NCBI RefSeq assembly: GCF_000300515.1 | Contig: NZ_AMSI01000023.1 | Coordinates: 1-33,810 of the forward strand | Length of the DNA stretch: 33,810 nucleotides | Direction of reading: 5' to 3' | From: Nitratireductor indicus C115 | GTDB taxonomy: Bacteria > Pseudomonadota > Alphaproteobacteria > Rhizobiales > Rhizobiaceae | Shown: piece by piece, positions 18,893-25,354 of the stretch | Position numbering within the stretch: position 1 is the stretch's first letter | How the letters are laid out: the number at the start of each line of letters is the position of its first letter | Notes under the pieces: model-generated | What the model was told of the DNA's origin: nothing | The model's input: only the letters and a program-made list of their open reading frames with translations | Databases searched by the model: none | Made by a program: the position numbers and the translations under genes

Positions 18893-18984
18893 ATCGTGTC
18901 AGAAACGCATCCGCTAAGCACCGTCGGAACGAAAACGAAGCATGACAATTTTTTTAGATCAATTGGCAAATCACCGATTATTTG

Positions 18985-18999
18985 ATATGTTTTTCATAT
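18985..18999. promoter_or_regulatory. LysR-type box overlapping the lysR start codon
   Basis: ATATG (18985-18989) and CATAT (18995-18999) flank TTTTT, a perfect 15-base inverted repeat containing the T-N11-A pattern of LysR-type regulators. It overlaps the first two bases of the LysR-family start codon and lies 93 bases from the divergent permease start, as expected for a site used in autorepression and in control of the divergent operon. Confidence 0.5.
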
Positions 19000-19963
19000 G
19001 AATAACGGTGTCGATCTTCGCCATTTGCGCTACTTCCTGTGCCTTGCGGAGGAGCTTCATTTCGGAAAGGCGGCGGAGCGGCTAGGCATCGCCCAGGCGC
19101 CGCTCAGCCAGCAGATACGGCTCATGGAAGACCGGCTTGGGGTCTCTCTGTTTCACCGCACGACCAGGCGCACGCGCCTGACGTCGGCTGGCCAGACGCT
19201 GATGCTTCATGCGCGCGAGATTCTCGACGCTGCCGACCGGGCGGTGGCGCATACGCGGGCCATGTCGAGCGAGACGACCGGACGTCTGAGCGTTGCCGGC
19301 GTCAATGTCGCCCTCACGCATGTCCTTCCGCCGATCCTGGCGGAGTTTCGCAAGTTACGGCCGGCTGTCATTGTCGACGTCATTCAACTCGGAACGGGCG
19401 AGCAGCTGCGGACGCTGGAGACGGGCGAAATCAACGTGGCTTTCATCCGTTCGACCGAGCGTGCGGCATTCATGCAGGTCGAAACGATTTTGAGCGAGGG
19501 TTTCATCGCTGCCTTGCCGCGCGGCCACAGGCTGGCGCAGAAGGATGAGATCGCGTTGAGCGACTTCATGGGGGAAGCGCTGATCGGATATGCGCCGATC
19601 CTCGGGGCGAACTACGTCACCATCATGATGACCGCTTTGCGGAAAGCGGGTCTGCAGGCGCGTGTCGTTCGGGAATGCACGCACACCATGTCGGTCGCGA
19701 CCCAGGTCGCCTCCGGGCTCGGAGTGGCGATCATGCCGTCGTGGATCGCCAATATCCGTTCTCCCTATCTGGAATTTCGACCGATCCCGGAATTGCCGCG
19801 CGCTATCGATCTGGTGGTCGCCTGGCCGAATGGAGATGGTTCGCCGCTCGTGCGCGATTTCATCGACACGACGCGGCGCGTGGCCAGGCAACTGGCGAAG
19901 GACCACGTGCTTGATCCGCAACTGGGAAGCGCCGCATTTGATGCAGCCCTCCCGGTTGCTTGA
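18998..19963 (+). CDS. LysR-family transcriptional regulator
   Basis: A 321-residue LysR-type regulator. The N-terminal winged helix (about residues 6-64) contains DLRHLRYFLCLAEELHFGKAAERLGIAQAPLSQQI, and the C-terminal periplasmic-binding-like effector domain runs from about residue 92 to 300. The HLRYFLCLAEELHFGKAA beginning is typical of the CbnR/BenM group that reads small aromatic or carboxylic acid signals. It is divergent from the ABC importer operon, the classic layout for a LysR regulator and its target. ATG at 18998 gives a complete helix-turn-helix; no strong ribosome-binding site is visible because the upstream bases are AT-rich. Confidence 0.89.
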   Translation: MNNGVDLRHLRYFLCLAEELHFGKAAERLGIAQAPLSQQIRLMEDRLGVSLFHRTTRRTRLTSAGQTLMLHAREILDAADRAVAHTRAMSSETTGRLSVAGVNVALTHVLPPILAEFRKLRPAVIVDVIQLGTGEQLRTLETGEINVAFIRSTERAAFMQVETILSEGFIAALPRGHRLAQKDEIALSDFMGEALIGYAPILGANYVTIMMTALRKAGLQARVVRECTHTMSVATQVASGLGVAIMPSWIANIRSPYLEFRPIPELPRAIDLVVAWPNGDGSPLVRDFIDTTRRVARQLAKDHVLDPQLGSAAFDAALPVA

Positions 19964-20015
19964 GGATCTGGCCAGAACTGAGTTTCGGTTTCTCCTGTGC
20001 GAGCGGCGCTTCGTT

Positions 20016-20975
20016 CTAAACCAGAACGTCGATCTCCAGCGGTTCCTCGCCGTCCAGAACGGCCTTCAGATTGCCGATCATCCGGGTGATGGAGGGAACG
20101 AAGGCGTCCGAAGAGATGGCCCCCACATGGGGCGTGACGATGACCCGGTCGAGCCCTATCAGCGGGTTGTCCGCCGGCACGGGTTCCGTTGCGAAGACGT
20201 CGACCCCGGCACCGCGCAAGCGTCCCTCGCGAACGGCCTCGGCAACATCCTCCTCCACCATGACGCCGCCACGAGCGGCATTGACGAGGATGGCGTCCGC
20301 CTTCATCAGCGCGAGCGTTTCGCGATTGATCATGTTGCGTGTCGATGCGTTGAGCTCGCAATTGAGCGTCACGACGTCGGAGGTGCGCAGGAGGTCTTGC
20401 AGCGATACGAAGCGAATGCCGAGTTCGGCCTCCTCCGCGGAATCGAGCGGGCTACGCTTGGTGTAGAGGATGGTGCAGCCGAACCCGCCAAGAAGCCGGA
20501 CCAACGCCTTGCCGATATAGCCCATGCCGACAATGCCCACCGTCTTGCCCGAAAGGCGCATCGAGCTGGGCGATAAGTCGCCCTTGAGCCATTTTCCGTC
20601 CAGAATGCCGACATGTCCGCGCACGATGTTGCGGTTGAGGGCAAGGATGAGGCCGAGCGTGGTTTCGGCCACGGCCACAGCGTTCGAGCCAGTGGTGCGC
20701 ATCACGCGCACCCCATGTTTCCTGGCGGCTTCCAGGTCGATATTGTCGTAGCCCACACCCCATTTATGGATGGCGCGCAGGCCTTCCGTCGCCATCATTT
20801 GCGCCGTCACGCTCACATCGCCCGTAATCCCGAAGGAGGCCCCGGTCAGCGCTGCGATCTGGTCCTGCGGAGTGCGTGAGGCGGCGGTTGAAATGTCCCA
20901 CCCCTCGGGCAGGAAGGGGCGGATACGCTCCAGCCGGTCGGGGCTGGAAGGGTCGAGCATCACCAATCGTGTCAT
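20016..20975 (-). CDS. D-isomer-specific 2-hydroxyacid dehydrogenase
   Basis: A 319-residue NAD-dependent dehydrogenase of the D-2-hydroxyacid family, reducing a 2-oxo acid or oxidising a D-2-hydroxy acid in the cytoplasm. The Rossmann motif is GIVGMGYIGKALV near residue 146, and the catalytic triad is seen as Arg in NAARGG, Glu in DVFATEP and His in TPHVGA. It resembles phosphoglycerate dehydrogenase catalytic domains without the C-terminal ACT domain. It follows the gamma-glutamyltransferase gene on the same strand after 112 bases, and is convergent with the LysR gene. The substrate is not known. Confidence 0.87.
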   Translation of the reverse strand: MTRLVMLDPSSPDRLERIRPFLPEGWDISTAASRTPQDQIAALTGASFGITGDVSVTAQMMATEGLRAIHKWGVGYDNIDLEAARKHGVRVMRTTGSNAVAVAETTLGLILALNRNIVRGHVGILDGKWLKGDLSPSSMRLSGKTVGIVGMGYIGKALVRLLGGFGCTILYTKRSPLDSAEEAELGIRFVSLQDLLRTSDVVTLNCELNASTRNMINRETLALMKADAILVNAARGGVMVEEDVAEAVREGRLRGAGVDVFATEPVPADNPLIGLDRVIVTPHVGAISSDAFVPSITRMIGNLKAVLDGEEPLEIDVLV

Positions 20976-21087
20976 CGTGCCTCTGCCGTAGATCGGTCCA
21001 CCGCTTCACCGAAACGCCGTACCGTTCTATCTCCTTGTTTTTGTGTTCATGCAGACGTCGGGTAAGCCTGTCTGACTATAATACGCG

Positions 21088-22743
21088 CTAGATATGGAAG
21101 CGGACGCCGGGGCGGGCAAGCCCGCCGCTCTGCGCCATCACTGTGCCGTCCGCGCGCCAGCAGGCGGCGCCGGTCTTCATGCCATCTTCGCAAAAGGCGA
21201 TGGCGTTCATGCCGCCGCCCACCGTCTTGACGAGGCGGACTTCGTAACCCCGCGCCGCAAGTGCTGCTTCCATGGGCGCATAGGCGGGTTCGAGCTCGAT
21301 ATGGTGTCCTTCGGTCCACAGGCGCGGCGCCTCCACCGCCTGTTGGATATCCATGCCGTGATCGATCAGGTTGACGATGGCCTGCATGGCGGAGGGGAAG
21401 ATGCGCACGCCGCCGGGCAGTCCGAGCGCGAAGGCGGGCTTACCATCCTTCAGCACGATCATCGGCGCCATCGAGGTTGGCACGCGTTTTCCCGGAGCGA
21501 TGGACATGGCCTTGCCCGGCCTGGGGTCGTAATTGAGCATGTAATTGTTGGGAATGATGCCCGTGCCGGGCACCATGATACGGGCGCCGAACAGACCGTT
21601 GATCGTGTGCGTCGCGGCCACCACATTGCCGTCCCGGTCAGCGACCGTGACATGCGTCGTGTCCCGGCTTTCATAAGGGGCGTGCCCGGAGACGGCCGTT
21701 TGGTTCATCCGTTCGAGGCATGCGCGGGCATATTCCTTCGAAGTGTAGCGTTCGACGGGAACTTCTATGAACTCCGGGTCGCCGGAGGCAGCGCGCCGGT
21801 CCTCGAATGCAATGCGTATCGTCTCGGCAAGAAGGGCGAGCGATTGCACACTGCCGAAGCCCATCCGCGCGACGTCGAAATTCTCAAGTATGTTCAGCAT
21901 CTCCACCACATGCACGCCCGACGAGGCCGGAGGGGGAGGGCCAGCTATGGTGTGACCGCGATAGGTTCCAAAGATGGCTTCGCGTTCCATGGCGCGATAG
22001 GAAACGAGATCGTCAAGCGTCAGAACGCCCGCCTCCGGTCCGCCCGTCTGCAGCCTTTCGACAAGAGCCTCTCCGAGCGCGCCGCCGTGAAGCGCGGCGG
22101 CCCCTTCCACCTGCACCAGCCGAAGGCTTTCCGCATAGGCCCCCATTTCCATGCGGCTACCGGGTTCGGCAGGATTGCCGCCCGGCAGCATCAATCGCGC
22201 AATTTCGGGATCCGCCGCAAGGTCGGCCTGGTGTTCGCGAATGGCGCCGTTCAGGTAATGGCTGACGGTGAAGCCGCGGGCGGCCGCGCGGATCGCGGGC
22301 TCGACCACATCGGCAAAGGGCAGCTTGCCGTATTTCTCCTGCATCAGGCACCAGCCGCGCAGGTTGCCGGGCACCGCGACGGCTGACGGGCCGACAAGAT
22401 TGCGCCGGTCGACGGTGTCCATATATTGACCGGGCATATCGGAGACGGGCGCGAACATGGTGGGGTGCATCGCCGCGCCCGCGCTCGACAAAGCGTCGAT
22501 CACGACGTGCCGCCCATCCGCCAGGCGGATATGCGAAACGCCGCCACCGGCAATACCGACCATCATCGGCTCGACGACGGTCAGGGTCAGCAACGCCGCC
22601 ACTGCGGCGTCTATCGCATTCCCGCCTGCCGCCAGCATTTCGTTGCCGGCTGCCGTGCCCATGGGCGAATTCGTGACCACGACGCTGAGGGCCCCTGAGG
22701 CCGGTTGCTTCTCGCATGTGAAGGGAAATTCTTTGTCGCTCAA
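21088..22743 (-). CDS. ggt: gamma-glutamyltransferase family protein without signal peptide
   Basis: A 551-residue Ntn-hydrolase. Gamma-glutamyltransferases remove the gamma-glutamyl group from glutathione and similar amides after cleaving themselves before a threonine nucleophile. The processing site is seen in SRDTTHVTVADRDG (about residue 365), and LPGGVRIFPSAMQAIVN and GGGMNAI complete the small-subunit pattern. The start is TTG at 22743 with GGAGAG six bases upstream; the first in-frame ATG would remove a conserved strand. The N-terminus (LSDKEFPFTCEKQ) is polar, so unlike the periplasmic enzyme this one looks cytoplasmic. Bacterial members of this branch can also be cephalosporin acylases or oxamate amidohydrolases. 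Confidence 0.86.
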   Translation of the reverse strand: MSDKEFPFTCEKQPASGALSVVVTNSPMGTAAGNEMLAAGGNAIDAAVAALLTLTVVEPMMVGIAGGGVSHIRLADGRHVVIDALSSAGAAMHPTMFAPVSDMPGQYMDTVDRRNLVGPSAVAVPGNLRGWCLMQEKYGKLPFADVVEPAIRAAARGFTVSHYLNGAIREHQADLAADPEIARLMLPGGNPAEPGSRMEMGAYAESLRLVQVEGAAALHGGALGEALVERLQTGGPEAGVLTLDDLVSYRAMEREAIFGTYRGHTIAGPPPPASSGVHVVEMLNILENFDVARMGFGSVQSLALLAETIRIAFEDRRAASGDPEFIEVPVERYTSKEYARACLERMNQTAVSGHAPYESRDTTHVTVADRDGNVVAATHTINGLFGARIMVPGTGIIPNNYMLNYDPRPGKAMSIAPGKRVPTSMAPMIVLKDGKPAFALGLPGGVRIFPSAMQAIVNLIDHGMDIQQAVEAPRLWTEGHHIELEPAYAPMEAALAARGYEVRLVKTVGGGMNAIAFCEDGMKTGAACWRADGTVMAQSGGLARPGVRFHI

Positions 22744-22840
22744 TGCACTCTCCAGGCTTCACGAGGATGTGTATCGCCCATCTGAATTGCCCGGTTGCAC
22801 CAGGGTGGTTCGACCGGATGTCATGGGGATAAGATCCTGA

Positions 22841-22888
22841 GGCTGCAGGCTTGAAAACGAAGCCTTGGAAAACACGATTATCGCAGCC
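22841..22888. repeat. nested inverted repeat of unknown role
   Basis: GGCTGC (22841-22846) pairs with GCAGCC (22883-22888), and directly inside it AGGCTT (22847-22852) pairs with AAGCCT (22860-22865) around a 7-base loop. The structure lies between the ggt start and the DUF982 stop. It may be a terminator for the DUF982 gene (read from the right) but there is no clear T-run. The rest of the 274-base gap shows nothing I recognise. Confidence 0.4.
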
Positions 22889-23017
22889 TGGAATTCAAAA
22901 AATCAATGGCTCAGTACGCAGCTTTGTTTCCTGCCATGAAAACGGCCACCCGAAAATTTCGCGGCAAACCACGACGGGCGACGCGCCTCCAGATCATAAG
23001 GGCACTTGGTGCTGATC

Positions 23018-23263
23018 CTAGTTCGAGAGCACGCGGGCTTCCAGAGCAGCGTCGAGGAAAGCCAGCATTGCCGCTTCACCTGTCGCTCGTCCGTCCATTG
23101 CGCGCCGGCAAATGATCAACGCATTCCGATGCTTGTCGCTGCCGGTCTGCCGCCAATGGCTTTCGAGCAATTCAATGGCCTGTTTGGCATTCGATACGTA
23201 ATGAATATCGCCCGTAATATCCTCGGCAATCGGTACGGGTTTGGAAAACCAACCTTCGGTCAT
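23018..23263 (-). CDS. DUF982 domain protein
   Basis: An 81-residue protein that fits DUF982: WFSKPVPI at the start, a central AIELLESHW helix, then a C-terminal helix pair with CRRAMDG and AFLDAALEA. The family is small, mostly rhizobial, and has no known function. ATG at 23263 is chosen because GGGAGG lies nine bases upstream; the frame is open further upstream but without a ribosome-binding site. It stands alone, with a 345-base intergenic region before it. Confidence 0.8.
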   Translation of the reverse strand: MTEGWFSKPVPIAEDITGDIHYVSNAKQAIELLESHWRQTGSDKHRNALIICRRAMDGRATGEAAMLAFLDAALEARVLSN

Positions 23264-23417
23264 GATCAGACCTCCCGAGTGTTTGCGAAGGCCATGATAC
23301 CACAGACATTTCGCGATGCGCGTTTCCATCACCGAATGTTGAAGTCCACAATGCGCGCCATTTGCGGCGAGGATGCTGCGATGTCGAGGCGTTGCTGAGG
23401 TTGAAAGAAACGATCGG

Positions 23418-23431
23418 TTGATGGCCGTCAA
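23418..23431. promoter_or_regulatory. FNR/FixK-box-like site
   Basis: TTGATGGCCGTCAA matches the FNR-family box TTGAT-N4-ATCAA at nine of ten fixed positions. A Crp/Fnr regulator whose recognition helix has the matching E--SR residues is encoded 2 kb away. The site is 155 bases before the DUF982 gene and 178 before the glycine-rich gene, so either could be the target. Confidence 0.45.
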
Positions 23432-23479
23432 TGATCATTATGTAGTTAATGGTTAATTCTCTCTTATCCGCAAGATCAA

Positions 23480-23548
23480 GAAAATTCCAAGGAACATGTT
23501 GGCGCCATGGGGAAGTCCCATGGCGGGGAAATATTCGACGGAATTTTC
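23480..23548 (+). promoter_or_regulatory. symmetrical double-stem structure upstream of the glycine-rich gene
   Basis: An outer 9-bp stem (GAAAATTCC at 23480-23488 with GGAATTTTC at 23540-23548) encloses an inner 9-bp stem (CGCCATGGG at 23503-23511 with CCCATGGCG at 23517-23525). The two are joined by internal strands of exactly 14 bases on each side and the hairpin loop is GAAGT. It starts about 130 bases before the glycine-rich gene and could be a leader RNA element, a small RNA or a DNA binding site. No known riboswitch class is recognised. Confidence 0.5.
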
Positions 23549-23608
23549 CTCTGAATTCTTGAGACGGTCATATAGGGAGGCTTGGCCTGGAACTGGCCTT
23601 GTAAATAG

Positions 23609-24529
23609 ATGAAAATTTTGAAGAGAAAAACTATAGCCGCGCTGGCAGGCGTTGCTATATTTGGATTTACATTACCTTCGCACAGCCAAATATTTACGAC
23701 ACCGGAATGGCGGCAACGGGCGGAAGATGCCTGTCAGGCTGCACTGGCGAAGGGAACATTGGACGCGTTGCAACAATTCCGGCGTCAATATTGGCGCGCT
23801 CTCACCATCTGCAATGTACGGGCATCAACATCTCTGGTGAACGATCCGGACGGTGGCGACGGTGATAGTCCGTCGTTCGGCCCGAATAACAATGGAGGAG
23901 GCGGCGGCGGCGGTAGTGGCGGTGGTGGCCACGGCGGCGGTCACGGTCACGGCGGTGGCCATGGTGGTGGCGGCCACGGTGGTGGCGGCGGCCACGGCGG
24001 TGGCGGTGGCCATGGTGGTGGCGGTGGCCATGGTGGTGGCGGCCACGGTGGCGGCGGCGGCCACGGCGGTGGTGAAGGTCACGGTGGTGGCGGCGGTCAT
24101 GGTGGCGGCGGTGGCCAAGGTGGTGGCGGCGGTCATGGTGGCGGCGGTGGCCAAGGTGGTGGCGGCGGTCATGGTGGCGGCGGTGGCCAAGGTGGTGGCG
24201 GCGGTCATGGTGGCGGCGGTGGCCAAGGTGGTGGCGGCGGTCATGGTGGCGGCGGTGGCCAAGGTGGTGGCGGCGGTCATGGTGGCGGCGGTGGCCAAGG
24301 TGGTGGCGGCGGTCATGGTGGCGGCGGTGGCCAAGGTGGTGGCGGCGGTCATGGTGGCGGCGGTGGCCAAGGTGGTGGCGGCGGTCATGGTGGCGGCGGT
24401 GGCCAAGGTGGTGGCGGCGGTCATGGTGGCGGCGGTGGCCAAGGTGGCGGCGGCGGTCATGGTGGCGGCGGCGGCCAAGGTGGCGGCGGAGGCCACGGCG
24501 GTGGTGGCGGCCACGGTGGCGCGAATTGA
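23609..24529 (+). CDS. secreted glycine-rich repeat protein (G5-H-G5-Q repeats)
   Basis: A 306-residue protein with a Sec signal peptide (MKILKRKT, hydrophobic core to residue 21, cleavage near LPSHS-Q), a globular segment of about 60 residues with two cysteines (C42 and C68, possibly a disulphide), an Asp/Asn-rich linker and then about 215 residues of glycine with histidine and glutamine. The last part is mainly the 12-residue unit GGGGGHGGGGGQ, eleven times over. Bacterial glycine-rich tails of this sort are disordered, surface-located or metal-binding; regular histidines would allow binding of copper, nickel or zinc. No function is known. The start has no good ribosome-binding site (TAAATAG upstream), but the signal peptide fixes it. 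Confidence 0.82.
   Translation: MKILKRKTIAALAGVAIFGFTLPSHSQIFTTPEWRQRAEDACQAALAKGTLDALQQFRRQYWRALTICNVRASTSLVNDPDGGDGDSPSFGPNNNGGGGGGGSGGGGHGGGHGHGGGHGGGGHGGGGGHGGGGGHGGGGGHGGGGHGGGGGHGGGEGHGGGGGHGGGGGQGGGGGHGGGGGQGGGGGHGGGGGQGGGGGHGGGGGQGGGGGHGGGGGQGGGGGHGGGGGQGGGGGHGGGGGQGGGGGHGGGGGQGGGGGHGGGGGQGGGGGHGGGGGQGGGGGHGGGGGQGGGGGHGGGGGHGGAN
24083..24478 (+). repeat. 36-bp tandem repeat, 11 copies
   Basis: Eleven head-to-tail 36-bp units, each encoding GGGGGHGGGGGQ. Units 1-10 are identical in sequence, silent positions included; unit 11 differs at two bases (24448 and 24472). Before them (from about 23900) are less regular glycine-histidine codons. There are no spacers, so this is a coding minisatellite. 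Such identity points to very recent expansion by slippage or recombination. Confidence 0.93.
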
Positions 24530-24563
24530 TCCGGAAACTGGATCAATCGTTCAAATGCAAGGA

Positions 24564-24587
24564 GGCGCGCCCTTCGGGGCGCGTCTT
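24564..24587. terminator. hairpin between the glycine-rich gene and the convergent secreted-protein gene
   Basis: GGCGCGCCC (24564-24572) pairs with GGGCGCGTC (24577-24585) through one G-T pair, with a stable TTCG loop, followed by TTAT. It lies 35 bases after the glycine-rich stop and about the same distance beyond the facing gene on the other strand, so it probably ends transcription of the first and perhaps of both. Confidence 0.65.
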
Positions 24588-24620
24588 ATCGGGTGTACTG
24601 GATAGTTTAGGAACGTCAGG

Positions 24621-25061
24621 TCAAGTTTTGCAGACGTCGACGAAGAGGCGCGCATATTCGTAGTCCATTACGATAAGCCGGCTGGACAAGCCGCCCTTGC
24701 TCGTAATCCACTCGCGCACCCAGCCAGGATAGGATGCCAGCATGAAGTTCTTGGCAACCCGATTGCCTTCGCGATTCCCGCCGAAGGGAAGATGGAAACC
24801 GAAGCGAGCACCGGACTCCACACAGATTTGCGAAGCTGGCAGGGACAGAAACAATGTGCAGGCTGAATCGCATCGCCCGATGACCTGCACCTGTCTACCT
24901 TGCCTTGTGAACTCCTTCACGCGCAGCATGTAGTCGACTACATGACCGCCGGGGTCATTGCGAACACGCAGGGCCGAACTCGCATTCGCCTCCTGTGCAG
25001 GCAGCGCCAGAACATGAATGAAAACAGTCAGGACAGCAAGGATGCGAAAAAACGCAAGCAT
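24621..25061 (-). CDS. secreted protein of ClpP-like fold (COG3904-type)
   Basis: A 146-residue protein with a signal peptide (hydrophobic residues 3-25, cleavage near EANAS). The body resembles the small periplasmic proteins grouped as COG3904, which share the ClpP/crotonase fold: GGHVVDYMLRVKEF, the VIGRCDSACTLFLSL strand with a serine in the nucleophile position, ICVESGARFGFHLPFGG with a histidine, and a late Cys (FVDVCKT). In relatives the cysteines form disulphides. Peptidase activity has not been shown for the group as far as I know. ATG at 25061 is favoured over GTG at 25073 because TGAGG lies eight bases before it. It is convergent with the glycine-rich gene. Confidence 0.65.
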   Translation of the reverse strand: MLAFFRILAVLTVFIHVLALPAQEANASSALRVRNDPGGHVVDYMLRVKEFTRQGRQVQVIGRCDSACTLFLSLPASQICVESGARFGFHLPFGGNREGNRVAKNFMLASYPGWVREWITSKGGLSSRLIVMDYEYARLFVDVCKT

Positions 25062-25284
25062 CAATAGCCTCACCTCGTAAGGGCTTTAGTGTGCAGCGAA
25101 AAAATTAATCAATCGCTACTGCAGGGGCGTCGCAGTTCAAGTCGAGACCTTCTGGTTCGGCGAGAAGGCAGCCTTGCATACCAGCGTGGGAGATTGGGCG
25201 ACGGCGCGCAAGCTATAGCCGAACTGTGGCTCGAGTGCGGCACCTGGATTCTGGCAATTGTGGATGTGGATAGAAAAAACGAAG

Positions 25285-25321
25285 GAGCGGTTCGGCGTTT
25301 CGTGGAAACGATGAACCGCTC
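25285..25321 (-). terminator. terminator of the Crp/Fnr regulator gene
   Basis: A perfect 9-bp outer stem (GAGCGGTTC 25285-25293 with GAACCGCTC 25313-25321) and a perfect 6-bp inner stem (CGTTTC 25296-25301 with GAAACG 25305-25310) are joined by a 2x2 internal loop. On the minus strand it is followed by CTTCGTTTTTTC, giving a run of six Ts. It begins 34 bases after the regulator stop codon. The remaining bases between 25062 and 25284 hold the promoter of the secreted-protein gene; nothing else is recognised there. Confidence 0.8.
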
Positions 25322-25354
25322 TTGCATGGGATCAGCGTATTCTCGGATACCCCC

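Larger units (their letters stand above)
23264..23608. promoter_or_regulatory. divergent intergenic region (345 bases)
   Basis: This gap separates the DUF982 gene from the glycine-rich gene. It holds an FNR-box-like sequence at 23418-23431 and a double stem at 23480-23548, both listed separately. The bases from 23264 to 23417 show no convincing reading frame or hairpin. AATTCTTGAGACGGTCATATA near 23555-23575 could hold a -35/-10 pair for the glycine-rich gene but is not close to consensus. Confidence 0.5.

Noticed and set aside
21094-22386. 430-codon plus-strand frame opposite ggt
   Set aside because: No domain or sensible composition; ggt motifs on the other strand are complete.
13061-22743. 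Complete creatinine degradation pathway
   Set aside because: A creatininase-family protein and HyuAB are present, but no creatinase, N-carbamoylsarcosine amidase or sarcosine oxidase is seen, so the pathway call is not supported.
22906-23115. 69-codon plus-strand frame overlapping the DUF982 gene
   Set aside because: No ribosome-binding site or domain, and it runs antisense into a recognised family gene.
24083-24478. CRISPR array
   Set aside because: The 36-bp period resembles a CRISPR repeat, but the copies abut without spacers and encode a regular peptide; there are no cas genes.
24526-24546. TTGATCC-N7-GGATCAA repeat at the glycine-rich stop codon as an FNR site
   Set aside because: The half-sites are too far apart for an FNR box and lie at the 3' end of a gene; probably part of the transcript end.
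23825-24605. Ala/Thr- and Ala/Val-rich frames across the 36-bp repeats
   Set aside because: They are other-frame readings of the glycine codon repeats; only the frame with a signal peptide makes sense.
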